NCBI RefSeq assembly: GCF_000699445.3 | Contig: NC_067197.1 | Location: 3,292,152 to 3,356,151, forward strand | From: Schistosoma haematobium | Lineage: Eukaryota; Platyhelminthes; Trematoda; Strigeidida; Schistosomatidae | Reading direction: 5' to 3' | Length of the DNA stretch: 64,000 nt | Shown: piece after piece, positions 1-11,219 of the stretch | Layout: every line of letters begins with the position of its first letter | How positions within the stretch are numbered: position 1 is the stretch's first letter | Position numbers and translations under genes: made by a program | The notes under the pieces: model-generated | Told to the model about the DNA's origin: nothing | Seen by the model: only the letters and a program-made list of their open reading frames with translations | Databases searched by the model: none

Positions 1-1023
1 ATATTTTCATTACAGATCCTACTTTTATCCACTGTTGGAATGCTGTGAGGAATTTCATGTCTTAATACCAAAGAGCTGATGAGAACTTAAACTTGTGTAG
101 GAACCTTTGTCACTACGCTGATACGTATAACGCTTATATACTCTCCCAAAATGTTAACAACCTCTACCCAACTCTCAACTAACCTGACGTCTTAGTTTTG
201 TACGGTGAATGAGGCTTCCTAGGTTTAGAGTCAAATCTTCCTTCAGTTTATTCTTAATTTTACTGTTGCATATAGTCCGCATCTTTTCGTCACAACAATG
301 TTTACTGGGTTTCTAATGACCTGTGAATCTGGTAGCTATTTCATCAGTCGAGTAAGCTCAGTAAGTAATATTAATCTACTAAACATTAGATGGCCTGTAG
401 ATTCACTATGGGATAATAATCGAATTAGACCGACAATCATGAGGGATGAAACGGAATACTTTGATACAACAGTATGGTCACTTCTACTAACTCCTTAATT
501 TGGGTTATCAGTTTTACTCAGCCTGGTAATCCTTAGACGTTTTCTGTTTACTTGCATAGTTTAGTTTAAAGGAAATGGATGCCAAACTCCTGAAAGACAA
601 AGGTCTAGAAGAATGCTGATGGAGCGTGACAAATGTTCATTTGTATCTGGAACACTACTGACACCTGAAAAGAAACAGAAAACCAACCTTCGTGATAAGA
701 ATCCATTATTCCGGAATTTTAGTCAATAAAATTGGTACCATTTTCATGCATCCTGCTGTTAAAGGGTCACCTACACTTTATAATAACAATAGTATACTAG
801 TTTATTCTACAAAATTTCAAGGTAGCAGTTCACTATGAACCATCAAAAGAATAGATATTATCCGTAAGTAATCTGACCGACAGATAGTACTCATGAATAT
901 TTAACGGAGTGGTGAAATGAAATTACAGCATATTCACAAGAAACATAATGTTGATAAAAATGTATTAACAAGAGGAGAACTCAGGTATCTTTTAATACAA
1001 GAACAGTAAGTTTTCTCGCAAAC
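1..1023. other. 3' flank of SRPRB, no gene recognised
   Basis: No ORF here resembles a known family and no repeat seen elsewhere in the window is recognisable. On the minus strand an ATTAAA hexamer (991-996) lies about 28 nt past the SRPRB stop codon and could serve as its polyadenylation signal. Confidence 0.4.
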
Positions 1024-1204
1024 TTATAATTGCACAAGCCACTTATGAATTGCAGAAGCATTATTTGTAGCAGAAATTTCAACGAAATCCACCGGTAAAC
1101 GACTTTTTGCAAAAGTGAAGGTCACTCCCGGCTTTGTCAATGTTGATATGGTGGACTGATCGAGGCCAGCAAGCGCACCAGTACGTGTAAATGTAAGAGT
1201 ATTC
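1024..1204 (-). CDS. SRPRB: SRPRB exon 5 (last)
   Basis: 181 nt to the stop codon at 1024-1026. The join across the 2868-nt intron reads EKELNTLTFTRTGA, matching the family. The exon ends with IHKWLVQL, the usual short C-terminal helix region. Confidence 0.9.
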
Positions 1205-4200
1205 CTGAGTTTAAAAAATGTCATAAAAACATTCTATTAACAGAAAGTAAACAGTAAATGGTATAGATCTTCAAAGACAAAATGTAATACACATTGACAT
1301 GTTACGGTTCATCAGTTTCACCAATGCCCTATAATGTTATATACTCTTTGGAAATAAGTTAAAAGTATGTGGTGTAGATATATTACTTGGTCCACAGAAT
1401 TTACGACCTGGTGCAAGTAAATGATATTTATTACTGTCCAATGACAAACAGGCTATCCCAACATTCAGTCAGTTGATAATCAACCTCCCCAAGTATGACA
1501 TACGCTGTGTAAATAAATTAAACAAAACTGTTAGGAGTCTATTAATGATGAATCGTTGTATAAAGGTCCATACCTTTAGGCAGCTATAACTCTTGATGAT
1601 GTGACCATTAACAATCAGTGGTGTCTATAGTGCTACATTTTACAGCAAAGAGTGAACAGAAAAAGCAAGTGAAAGAAAACTATAGTCCTAAAATTTGTAA
1701 GGAACTAGTTGATACTATGCCGACTAGGCTCAAACTGGACGATTGTACCATGAATTAATTCATCATACAAATAGACAAGGAAAGTTTAGGACTTTAATAT
1801 GAGTAAGACTTGCCTAGACAAATTAAATGAAGCTTTATATGAATAAACTGTCGAACTACGTTTCATTGGCGACAAGTGAAACTCAGCACGTGATTTTCTA
1901 CCATCTTTATCACCACTTTCTAGACCTCAAAATTTGCAATACCAACGGAAATGCCATTATGTAGGTAGTGAACAAATGACATATCAAAAAAAGTCAGACG
2001 ATAAGGTTTGAAAGATATATCGAACAAGTTTAGAATTGGGTACTTTGAATGCAACTCAAGAGAGGCTTAGGCTTGATGCCAGATATTTTTAACCTTCTTC
2101 CGGGTGAGAAAGTTTTTGTTGACAAATTATATGAAATAATCTACCTAAAAAGGTCCTATCAGTTAGTGGTATGTTGTTCTGCAGAGTAGTACCACGCAGA
2201 CCAAATAATTGTCCTCCATGGATAACTAACCAAGTCAAGAAACTTCTTAGACGTAGGAAAAGCATTGGAATATGTTTACATCTACTGGCTTAGAACAGTA
2301 TAGACCCAGTTATTGTAAGATTAGGAATGCTTGTAAAGCGTTAGTAAGTAAGACCAGACGGTCATATGAAAAACATTTGTTTAAGGATTGTGAAAATAAT
2401 CCGAAAATATTATCGTCGTACAAAAAGAGGTGAACACGGAGAAGTGATGGATTCCTACCACTTTTGGTACCAAAAAAATCAGTCGACATTGGCAAGAGAT
2501 GGTGCCGAAAAAGCTAAAGATTTATCGGAATATTTTAGCAAGATGTTTTTTACCGATAACGAGAAACGACCAATAATTGATCGTGATCAGGGCGGCTTGT
2601 TGATGCACCCTGTAGTTATTGAGAAACATACTGTCTTAAGACTACTTCAGCATCTCAAACCTGGTAAGTCCAGTGGCCCTGATGATATTCACTCTAGGAT
2701 TATGAAAGCCCTATCAGATGGGATTGCTGAACCTATGGCCATAATGTTTGATATTTCTCCGAGACAATAATTAGTCCAGTGTATAAGGCGGGGAGTAGAG
2801 ACTTATTTAGTAACTATCGACCCATTAGTTTAAGCAGTGCAGTTGTAAAACTAATGGAAAAGATTATTCGGATGGTTGTTATAAACTATGTGGAAGGGCA
2901 TAATCTTTTACCCAGGGAACAACATGGTTTTAGGGAAGGCCCATTATTTTCGACAAATCTGCTTATTACAAAGGAAGACTGGGCTGAAGCAAAAGATCAA
3001 AATATTCCTGTAGATGTAATTATCATAGATCAAGGTCTCCCATTCTAGTCTTAAATTAAAACTGGAAAGTTTTGGAATCCATTATAAGGTCATAGACTCG
3101 ATAAGCGACTTTTTCTATGACGGGAGATAAAGCGTTAGGGTAAGTGGAGCTCTCTTAGCGTGTAAAAAGTGGGGTTCTCCAAAGCACAATCCTCGATCCT
3201 CATTTTTTACTTTATGTAAATGCATTACCAACTGTAGCAAAGTCATCTGTCCTACTCTTCGCCGATGACAATGATTTGGAGATCCACACACAGTATGTCA
3301 GACAGAATAGTATTACAGGATGATCTCAACTCATTGGTGGTATGGATGGACGGGTGGTCCCAACAAGTGTAATGGTGCATCAAAGATTACGAAAATGATC
3401 AAGTCACATGAAAACTTCCCAATGATGTAAGTCTAAGTGTCATATTGGCCAACCGTAATCTGGCGAGCGTTAGTGCATTACTATTCGACGACTTTCGAAG
3501 ATAAATATGAATTATTACGCGGTGGATATTTAGGACTTCAATAACTACCTGACATCATTCTACCTCCGTCTTCTACACCGAAACCTATGATTTAAAGTAT
3601 GATATTGTACCACAATCACAGTGAAAACGAAAGTGGATATCTGAGGACAAAAAATGATGGGTATATCGGCACTTATGATGTTAAGCATGATTTAGAAAAG
3701 AGCTTTAATCAATATCTCTAGCAAATAATACAATGAAAAAAGCCACTTTATTAGTCACATTTTATTCACGATGGCGAATCGCATTCGTACATAATAACCT
3801 ATGAAGAGCTTCGTACTGTTGTGATATGTCTAGCTGAATCTTTACAGTACAAATTTAGAGGGATGTATAGAACCTACGTCCCAAATATCTGAATAAAGGT
3901 GACCTGTGATTTCAAAGATTCTGATCTACTTATTCGATTGTGTCGATCTTTTCCAGAACCCCTTTGCTTACAGCATGATATAATTCAATCAAAAAAGCCT
4001 TCAAACGCTAGGAAGAATTAACAAATAGTTTAATAATTATGCACAAAGTAGTGTTAAGATTGAATGACTTACAATTCTTTTTCAAGCAAATGAGTCACTA
4101 CACTGACGCCTTTTGCCGTGGTAGCATCTTGTTTATTGCAAGCTATTAGTAATTTTACGCGATTCTTTATAAAGACCTTATCCACAAGTATATTGTACAA

Positions 4201-4668
4201 AAACCTACAAAACGTATCGGCAATTGTTATACAGAATAGGAAGACTTGCTCAGCAACATCTTTTACGTCACTATGAATAGACTTTGAATCTATGACAAAT
4301 ACCAATGCCCTAGAACTAATTAGTAACTAACACGACATACAAAGTGTCCGACTTATATTTGTGAATTATCTCGTTTCGAACTTTATCATGGCCAGGAACA
4401 TCTACAAGAACAAGAGCCTTTCAATATGAGGCAAGATGCTCAATACTTTTTTATCTGTTTTTAGATTTCCAACATTCTCATTGAGAGATGTAAAAGTGGA
4501 AGATGGATTTCCATATACAATAGATGAAAAAAGAGTTGTTTTCCCTGAATCACAAGCACCAATAAACAACACGTTTTTAAGTCTCTTTCTGACCGATAAC
4601 CAATATAGTATAACAGTTACAAAACACACAACAACAGCAATAACTATTGGATACAACGAAGTATCCAT
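1024..4668 (-). CDS. SRPRB: Signal recognition particle receptor subunit beta (five exons)
   Basis: Membrane-anchored small GTPase that holds SRP receptor alpha on the ER and so takes part in co-translational targeting. Exons, in transcript order: 4447-4668, 4341-4417, 4250-4309, 4073-4204, 1024-1204. These total 672 nt, or 223 residues plus stop, and every splice phase agrees. One membrane segment spans about residues 6-26. GTPase motifs follow in the family order: P-loop GACDSGKT (37-44), DVPGH (80-84), NKQD (143-146) and a C-terminal SA element in exon 5. After NKQD the protein continues LLEKELNTL, as in animal SRPRB. The first three introns are only 29, 31 and 45 nt; the last is 2868 nt and holds a LINE relic. 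The 45-nt intron needs a GC donor. The animal family is about 270 aa, so this copy has a short N-terminus. The start is the Met just before the membrane segment. Identification is firm; the 5' UTR is unknown. Confidence 0.93.
2205..3540 (+). pseudogene. CR1/Jockey-type LINE relic (RT part) in SRPRB intron 4
   Basis: Frameshifted fragments on the strand opposite to SRPRB. PPWITNQVKKLLRRRK is found near 2215, followed by GKSSGPDDIHSRIMKAL at 2660-2720, NYRPISLSSAVVKLMEKII at 2811-2867, the LLPREQHGF block at 2908-2935 and an LLFADD catalytic box near 3250. Stops and frameshifts occur throughout, so it is dead. It resembles the CR1-like copy at 4.7-8.1 kb but is more decayed. Confidence 0.8.
4073..4204 (-). 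CDS. SRPRB: SRPRB exon 4
   Basis: 132 nt. Opens with FLYNILVD and holds the guanine-specificity motif NKQD. The donor is a strong GTAAGT; the next intron (1205-4072) is large. Confidence 0.92.
4250..4309 (-). CDS. SRPRB: SRPRB exon 3
   Basis: 60 nt, reading LALVFVIDS...DVKDVAE across its junctions, as in the animal family. It is followed by the 45-nt intron 4205-4249, which begins with GC rather than GT. Confidence 0.88.
4341..4417 (-). CDS. SRPRB: SRPRB exon 2
   Basis: 77 nt, residues 75-100 (the last codon is split). Holds the GTPase DxPGH motif. Followed by a 31-nt GT-AG intron, 4310-4340. Confidence 0.9.
4447..4668 (-). CDS. SRPRB: SRPRB exon 1
   Basis: 222 nt, residues 1-74, ending in phase 0. 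Holds the start codon, the transmembrane segment and the P-loop GACDSGKT. The 29-nt intron 4418-4446 (GT-AG) follows; read through, it would end the frame at a stop at 4402. Confidence 0.92.
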
Positions 4669-4929
4669 AACGCAATATGTTAAATTTGCGGCTGTTTTGT
4701 CACCATTATATAGTCAAACTGACAAGTTGGAATGGTTGTGGACGGAATAGAAGAAGCTTTCTCTTCGCAGGCTTCCGTGTCTAGTAGGAGATCACCAAAT
4801 AGTAGGTTGGTAAACCTGTGTTAATCCTGACAGATTGCCTTCCAGTGAAGGTTCAGCTTCTTGAAAGTATTCACTGATGGGGCTGGTACCACTTGTTCGG
4901 GTAAGGCGTTCCAATCATTGACTACTCGA

Positions 4930-5509
4930 CGAGAAAAACGGGACCCCACTTTAAGTGGTTTATGAACCTTCCTGCTATGACCTCAGAGATTATTAGTGTT
5001 GGAGGGAGCAAAAAGATAAGACATATTAACACCCAAATCATAATTAAAGATACGAAATGCCAGTATAAGGTCACCTCGTGTCCCACGATACAACAAGGGG
5101 AAAAAGTTTAGGCGTTTTAAACGCTCATCGTAAGGGAGTCTAGAAAGACCCTTCACTAACTTCTTTCCCACACGCTGGACACGCTCAAGTGAGTTAGTAT
5201 CCTTTACCAGACACGGGCTAGCTGCTTGGATACAGTACTCTAAATGTGGTCTAATATATATGGGATATAAAATTCGAAACGTCTCCTCGTCAAAAGATTT
5301 GAACGCTTGGCGAAGTGACCATAACGCACGAAAACCTTTGACAGCGGCTGCGTTGCAATGCGTAGTTTTTTTAAACCATGATTTTATACTACTCCTAAGT
5401 CGTTATGCTCTTGAACGCATAGAAGAGGTTTACCCTCAATAGTGCAACGGCAACTATTACCGTGACCGATGTGCATTAGCACACTCTTCCTAGCATTGAT
5501 TTCTAAGCC
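4930..5509 (-). pseudogene. CR1-like ORF2 C-terminal region
   Basis: Continues the ORF2 above after its stop: INARKSVLMHIG near 5490, then in shifted frames LPYDERLKRLNFFPLLYRGT and RGDLILAFRIF (5035-5130), the conserved C-terminal block of CR1-like LINEs. Confidence 0.82.
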
Positions 5510-7654
5510 TCACTCTCGAGCCCATCTAACTAAATCGTCTAAGTCAGCTTGAAGATCCAGATGATCAGCCGCACTTTTTATTGTTCTCCAGATTTTTACG
5601 TCATCCGCAAACAATAATGTCGACGACCTAAGCAACAGTGGCAACTCATTAACGTAGTGAAGGAAGAGCAGAGGGCCTAATATGGTGTCTTGGGGTACAC
5701 CACCTTTGACCGGCTTCCGATCGGATAGCGTTCCGTTAACCCTCACTCTCTGTCTGCGGTCACATAAGAAACTTCCTATCCACGCATGTACAGTACCTAT
5801 TATTCCGAAGCTCGTGAGCTTCTGCATAAGACCTACGTGTGAAACCTTGTCAAACGCTTTGCTAAAATCTATGAATATCACGTCGACAGACAGACCGTTA
5901 TCTAGGACTGCTGTCCAATCCTCCCTCGCAATAAGCAAGTTAGTCAAGCATGAACGCTTGTTACGAAATCCGTGTTGCTCAGGAGCCAACAGATTGTGTA
6001 AATCTATGTGGCTTAGCAACCTAACCCGAATTATCTTTTCAAGTAACTTAACGACTATACTAGTTAGACTAACAGGCCGGTAGTTAGATACTATATGTCT
6101 CTGATCGTCCTTGAATATAGGACTGATTATAGCGTCCTTCCAATCTCTAGGGAGTTGAGCGAGTGAAAGGGACATGTTGAAGAGTGTCGCGAGCGGTTTT
6201 GAAATAATGTCTGCAAGAGATGACAGCAACAGTGGATATAACTCGTCAGGGCCCGGCATCTTACTAGGTTTGAGGTTAGTTATCAACGGAAGGACAGTTT
6301 CCTCAGTCTGACTGTACAGGTGCACCTGTACAGATTCAATGGCTGGTATTTCTGTGTGAGTGGGACAAGTGTTTGTTACAATAAACGTAGAGAAGACTTC
6401 GCGAAAGTAGTTTGAAAAACTCTCAGCTTTTGCTCGATCTGATTCAGCTAGGAAATCTGAATTTTCGTGTAACAGTAACGGGGGAATACCATCACTACGT
6501 TTCATTTGCCGTTTAACATACGAAAACAATCGTTTCGGACAAGTACGGCTATCATATACTAACTGTCGTTCGTAAGTGGTACGGGATTTGGCTATGGTTT
6601 TCTTACAGATATTACGGAATTTTCGGTACTCATGCTTAAATGGTGCATGACCTGTCAAAAAGAATAAGTCCCAGAAATGTTTCCTACGCTTTAACAGCTT
6701 CCTGGTTTCCTTATTAATCCATGGAGGGCAATGTGATAGCTTACGTGCTGACCATGGGATAAACGGCGACGTTACGGACTCGAATGTAGCCTTAAACTTA
6801 TTCCATTCATCTTCGATCAATCCATCCGCGTCGACCGACCAATCAGTCGAGATAGCACGGTTTCTGATTTCCGGAATATTAGCTCGCCAGATATTGGGAC
6901 GGGGTGGAGCAGATACGAATTGTATACCATGTGTCCTAAACTTAAAGTGAATTACAACGTGATCACTGTTCACTAGTGGAGGAAGGTGCTGGATATCAAA
7001 GACATCCTCAGAGTGGTGGGTGAGGGCGAGGTCCAGCAGTGACGGATCATGATTCAAATCAATATGTGTCGGTTTTGTGATACATTGTACAAGTGCACAC
7101 TGAATAACGGTAGATAAAAGGTAGCTATCGAAACCACTACCTGGAGCTGTAAGCTCTATCCAGTTGATATGCGGTGCGTTGAAGTCCCCAATGATGAGAC
7201 AACATTCTGCCATACTCCAAGAACAGATGTGTCTTAGGATAAAGTCGTCAGCCAGACAAGACGGACTACGGTATATTCCCCCTATAGTCACTAACCCATT
7301 TCTAGATTTAATCTTACAACATGCAACCTCACATGTGCCACTGATATGAGCCTCCGATATGGTTGATTGTATACGGAAGTGATCCCTAACGTAAAATATT
7401 ATACCTCCCCCCTTGCGACTTGAAACTCTATCACTTCTGATACAGATATAACCAGCAATGAAAGGAGAACAGTCTATATCAACGGTGAACCAAGTTTCTG
7501 TAATAACGATTATATCGGGACATAATTCTTCCACCATCAGACTTAACTCGGACGTTTTATTTCTAAGACTACGAGCGTTCGTGTAGCACACACTTAAGGT
7601 GTTTTGGAAATCAATCGTTCTACCCATACAGGCCTCGGAAGCATTGGCTTCCAA
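5510..7654 (-). CDS. CR1-like ORF2: endonuclease and reverse transcriptase, cut by a stop
   Basis: A 714-codon open frame. The N-terminal apurinic-type endonuclease shows CYTNARSLRNK, TETWF, IYRSPS, IIGDFNAPHINW, LDLAL and the NSDHVVIHF box. The reverse transcriptase follows with KPSKMPGPDELYP, NYRPVSLTS, LLAPEQHGF, VIFIDFSKAFDKVSH, KGGVPQDTILGPLLF and the catalytic FADD box. The frame stops at WARE, exactly where family members continue with GLEINARKSVLMHIG; that continuation is present in the same frame just past the stop. A single nonsense change therefore truncates an otherwise well-preserved ORF2, and the C-terminal domain beyond has further frameshifts. It would copy LINE RNA at nicked target DNA. 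Confidence 0.88.
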   Translation of the reverse strand: MEANASEACMGRTIDFQNTLSVCYTNARSLRNKTSELSLMVEELCPDIIVITETWFTVDIDCSPFIAGYICIRSDRVSSRKGGGIIFYVRDHFRIQSTISEAHISGTCEVACCKIKSRNGLVTIGGIYRSPSCLADDFILRHICSWSMAECCLIIGDFNAPHINWIELTAPGSGFDSYLLSTVIQCALVQCITKPTHIDLNHDPSLLDLALTHHSEDVFDIQHLPPLVNSDHVVIHFKFRTHGIQFVSAPPRPNIWRANIPEIRNRAISTDWSVDADGLIEDEWNKFKATFESVTSPFIPWSARKLSHCPPWINKETRKLLKRRKHFWDLFFLTGHAPFKHEYRKFRNICKKTIAKSRTTYERQLVYDSRTCPKRLFSYVKRQMKRSDGIPPLLLHENSDFLAESDRAKAESFSNYFREVFSTFIVTNTCPTHTEIPAIESVQVHLYSQTEETVLPLITNLKPSKMPGPDELYPLLLSSLADIISKPLATLFNMSLSLAQLPRDWKDAIISPIFKDDQRHIVSNYRPVSLTSIVVKLLEKIIRVRLLSHIDLHNLLAPEQHGFRNKRSCLTNLLIAREDWTAVLDNGLSVDVIFIDFSKAFDKVSHVGLMQKLTSFGIIGTVHAWIGSFLCDRRQRVRVNGTLSDRKPVKGGVPQDTILGPLLFLHYVNELPLLLRSSTLLFADDVKIWRTIKSAADHLDLQADLDDLVRWARE

Positions 7655-8064
7655 GACCTGACTACCCGAAAACCCTTAATGGTAAGGTTATTTTCGCCAT
7701 TTAATTTGCGAGTCCTGAACTCCGTAAGAGCATTTTTCCACTTGATTCGATCCTCAAGCGGCCAATCTGGTCGAATACGGATATTTGAGGCACGAGTTTT
7801 TAGTGCGCTTTTCAATAATATGTCTCTTTCTTCGAAACTCCCGAGAACCAGCTTCAGGATTCTTCTTGGTTGAGTCTCGCCTCCAACCCATTTACCAAGT
7901 CGTATTACTTTTGTAATATGTTCCCTGAAACTTCTTCAGGCAGTACATTTCTTACCACAGACTCTACTAACTGCAGGTCATGTACATGTCTTCTAGCAGG
8001 GTCATTGTCTTTTGACCCTTCTAGATTCCAAATAATTAAACTAGGAAGGGGTTTAGCTTCTTTT
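7594..8064 (-). pseudogene. CR1-like ORF1, C-terminal part
   Basis: Two overlapping frames separated by a frameshift near 7840. The first reads PSLIIWNLEGSKDNDPARR and VRNVLPEEVSGNIL; the second reads LKSALKTRASNIRIRPDWP and LEDRIKWKNALTEFRTRK. This is the layout of the nucleic-acid-binding ORF1 protein of CR1-type LINEs. It lies immediately 5' of ORF2 in the same element. Confidence 0.72.
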
Positions 8065-8450
8065 TAAATCGTGTTCACGGCTTTCGATCGTCATGTTAGA
8101 TCCTGCATATTAACTAATGGCATCTTACGATTACTTTTCATTGCAACAGAGCGACGGGAGTCAAGCGAGTGACTCGCAACAATGTTTGACGAGGCTTCAC
8201 TTTGAGACTTTCGAGGAGTAGTTTGTCTGCATTGTTTATAAGAGCAGTAAACGTTTATTATCACGGATATATAATGCTTCACAACACTGTCGTCCGAAAC
8301 GCCTTTTTTACAAGTATTCGAAAGCAATTTATATCAGATTTTTGTAGCGTAGGAATGCAAAGATTCATCTGGAAAATGGATGATTTGTCAATATAAATGT
8401 GATCTATTAAGATGGTAGCGAAAATGTTTAGCTCCATCGGATGACTTAAA

Positions 8451-8755
8451 CGAAGTTTTGCTCCGTGAGCTGGATGGTTTGGTCATGGAGCTCTCATTTT
8501 TCTTATGAACAGCCTAATCGGTACAAAATTAATGTGGAAGTGAAGTATTCGAATTTCTCCACATATTACTCACAGTTTGTTCTGTCGACCTCGGTTCTGA
8601 TTAGCTAATGTTGACCTTTAACCTGTCGTTGCTTACTTCTTTGTTTTGATTGCATCTCCCGTTGATTTGATACTTGGTCTTATATTTGTGCGTAATTTTT
8701 CCGATTTCTTGATAGATTAGATCAGCTTCAGTGTCAGTCAGCAATTAACAAACAT
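8451..8755 (-). mobile_element. Penelope-like element relic (3' part)
   Basis: Aligns by eye, with scattered substitutions, to 39304-39620, the GIY-YIG end of the better-preserved Penelope-like element. It includes the terminal segment carrying GAGCTGGATGGTTTGGTC. No open frame remains. It directly abuts a Gypsy relic, so one probably inserted into the other. Confidence 0.75.
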
Positions 8756-8759
8756 ATCA

Positions 8760-9340
8760 ATGGGATCTAATGAGTAACATCACTTATTACTCAAGGCAAG
8801 TTTGGTCACGTCTGGTACAGTTCGGAGTATATGTCGAATATCCGTCTGTAGTATGGGTCGATTATGTGCTTAATGGTGGCAGAGGACAACTTACAATCAT
8901 AAAATGAAGTTCCACAGACTGATAATTCAGTATTTCAGTCTAGTAACCTCTGTTTGCTCAGGTTGATTATTGGATTATGATTTTGCAGCAGGTCTATACC
9001 AATGATCGGCGTAGGACCCTCTTCAATAACAAAGAACTAGTGAATAGGTTTGCGTAATCCAACATTAAGATCGGCTTCCGAGTTTCCATCCGCAAATTGA
9101 AGATTCGTTCATGTGTACGATCGTCAGAATTTGCAGGAAGGACGTTGAGTTTCGCGCCAGTGTTGACGAGATAGCGAAGATCTGTAACCACACCAGTGAT
9201 GCATATCAGATGTCCATGTCCACCGAATACAGTCGCTGTTAGCGCGTGCCGGTGGGGGAATCCTCCAAAAATTGTTTCGAATTGGGTAGCTTGAAGATTG
9301 AGAAACTTCATGATTCCTTGCAATTTCTAAAGGACTTACC
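8760..9340 (-). pseudogene. Gypsy-type LTR retrotransposon aspartic protease relic
   Basis: The minus-strand frame 9323-8994 contains LRYLVNTGAKLNVLPANSDD, matching the retropepsin active-site region (LVDTGA, followed by the VLPA strand) with the catalytic Asp changed to Asn. After a frameshift it continues GIDLLQNHNPIINLSKQRL, the C-terminal part of Gypsy proteases, and then linker-like sequence towards where RT would begin. RT itself is absent. Dead by mutation of the active site and by frameshift. Confidence 0.68.
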
Positions 9341-9399
9341 ATATTTAATGCGGTACCAGCACTAATCAGGATTATCTGTCCTTCGCGGTCTAAAGACAA

Positions 9400-11070
9400 T
9401 GTTTTCGGAGTTTGACAGCTCCCCTAATCAAAGTATACCAATCTGGTCGAACTCCATGAGAGTAAACGAATTAAAAACACAAGAAACACTGTAAATCTAA
9501 GCAACAGGGATTTTGAAATCAAAGACGTCTAAAGATTTATCATGGGAGACGATATTCGAACGAACATGTAATGTGTGATGCGACAATACTAAAATTGACC
9601 GAAACTGCATGAATGATGATATCAAAATAAATCGAAATACCACAGTATAATAATTCTATGAGTAGGCAATATAATATCGTCACAGTTTAATGTCAAAATA
9701 AATCATGTGACGGTAAATAAATCGATAAAGTAAATAGTTTCGTTAGTTCTCGACATTGAGGCTGATCTCATTAGTTTTACCAGACACATCTAGCTAAAGG
9801 CGCTTGGTCACTCATTCGCATGACATCATTAGTGGGTGCATCATACTACGCATCCTCTGCAACTGTTAGCCAGTCCTAACCAAACGCTTCTTGATATATC
9901 GACGGCATTCCAAACATACCTTCGAACCACTTTATTCCTGGCTTCGTATTTGACTGGTTTGGTATGCTTTGGTTATAAAAGTGTTTCGTGTAAAGGCATT
10001 TCCAAACAAAGAATGCCCATGACATCTTTAACCATAATCCAAAGTAGTGTAGTGTTCGTTTGTATGCTATACACTATTATAAACTGAGCTGAATTAGTCA
10101 AATATATAAACATTGAAAAACATCTTTATCAAAGTACTCAAAGGATTTCCGGAATAACAGTGGTAATTGAAACCGTTGAATCGTTATCCATAGTTGTTTT
10201 CAGGTCAGTACTTACAATTACTTCTAGATCAGTTTATTCATGCGCAAATGGAAGTAACGTTTCATCGGTGGTGTCCTGATTACTTTCATCGTGTTCAGTG
10301 TGTGTAACGAAAACAGAACGAAGAAAATCCCTCCGCAGCCTTTTTTGGACAATACTGTCATCTATCTGTTTCTTCTCCCTGTTGTGTATTTTAACCTTTG
10401 TTCAGATCTCGTTTAACCACACCTTTCGTTCTTCAGTCTTCCTCGTCTGAGCTTTTATTATGTGATTTTGATTAAAGACCTATCTTTTGTTACCTAATTT
10501 TTCTATTGCATGTTGCTGGACTATTAACAGTAAGGTCATGTTTGACTAGGCTCAAGGTCACGACGTGGTTCAGTGTGTGACTGTTAACTTTTTGACTGTC
10601 TGCTTGGGAGGATTGCTGGAACCCCTGCAGGTAGATATTTTATCCCATCTTGTTGGGAATATTTTTATTGATTTTCAGGTATTGAAACCTTTAGTATTAA
10701 CTGTTTCTTTTGCTGTTTAGCGCGCTAGAGAATCTTTTGACTGTATAGCATAGGCTGTATCGTTTGAGGTAATTCGTATTTTTGATATAATTCGTTCTAT
10801 CTCCTAAGTTAGAACCTTTCAAATTGAGTACGGAGTTTGTGTTTTGATATAATTTAATACGAGTGTTTCAAAAAAGCTTTTTAACGTAGGGACAGCAAAA
10901 TTCAACTGAGCCCTAGCCAAATCATCCTGCAGTTGGGTCACTGATTATCGAACAAATCATCGATCCTTGTCAAGGTCTAGGACAACCAACGCGCATCACT
11001 TAATCGTACGCCATGGACTGGTCCATGCGGCAGTGATCTTACCTTCGCTTGTATCTACTTTAACTAATAT
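9400..11070. other. Spacer without recognisable gene
   Basis: AT-rich sequence with only short, unsupported ORFs (for example 9836-10087). No family signature or window repeat seen. It may include worn LTR sequence, but I found no terminal duplication. Confidence 0.4.
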
Positions 11071-11219
11071 ATTTCTGTAACAACGTCCTCTGTGTTTTAC
11101 AGTCTTCGAAGCATCTATGGTACATTGATACATCGATGGGGTAGTCCACGTAAAGTGCTGACCACGAGGTGTAACTTCGACGTTTGCTGGTTCGTCACGT
11201 CATTCCGGTTTAACTCGAG

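Larger units (their letters stand above)
4720..8064 (-). mobile_element. CR1-like non-LTR retrotransposon, 5'-truncated
   Basis: The most complete CR1-like LINE here. Minus-strand order: the C-terminal part of ORF1 (about 8064-7594), ORF2 with endonuclease and reverse transcriptase (7654-5510), the ORF2 C-terminal region after one in-frame stop (5509 to about 4930, frameshifted), and a 3' UTR ending near 4720. The 3' end shares a conserved stretch, with GAAGCTTCTTCTATT then GTCCACAACCATT, with the plus-strand copy ending near 17040, so both belong to one family. The 3' end lies only about 50-70 bp upstream of the SRPRB start codon and reads in the same direction. Confidence 0.88.

Noticed and set aside
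1205..4072. SRPRB split into two separate genes
   Set aside because: The reading phase and the junction residues (EKELNTL) join exactly across the 2.9-kb intron, so it is one gene.
4436..4750. 104-codon plus-strand ORF
   Set aside because: Antisense to SRPRB exon 1 and its promoter region; the minus strand carries the GTPase motifs.
5682..6083. 133-codon plus-strand ORF
   Set aside because: It is the antisense shadow of the CR1 ORF2 reverse transcriptase on the minus strand.
9836..10087. 83-codon ORF with hydrophobic C-terminus
   Set aside because: Looks membrane-like only because the DNA is T-rich; no start context, partner exons or homology cue.
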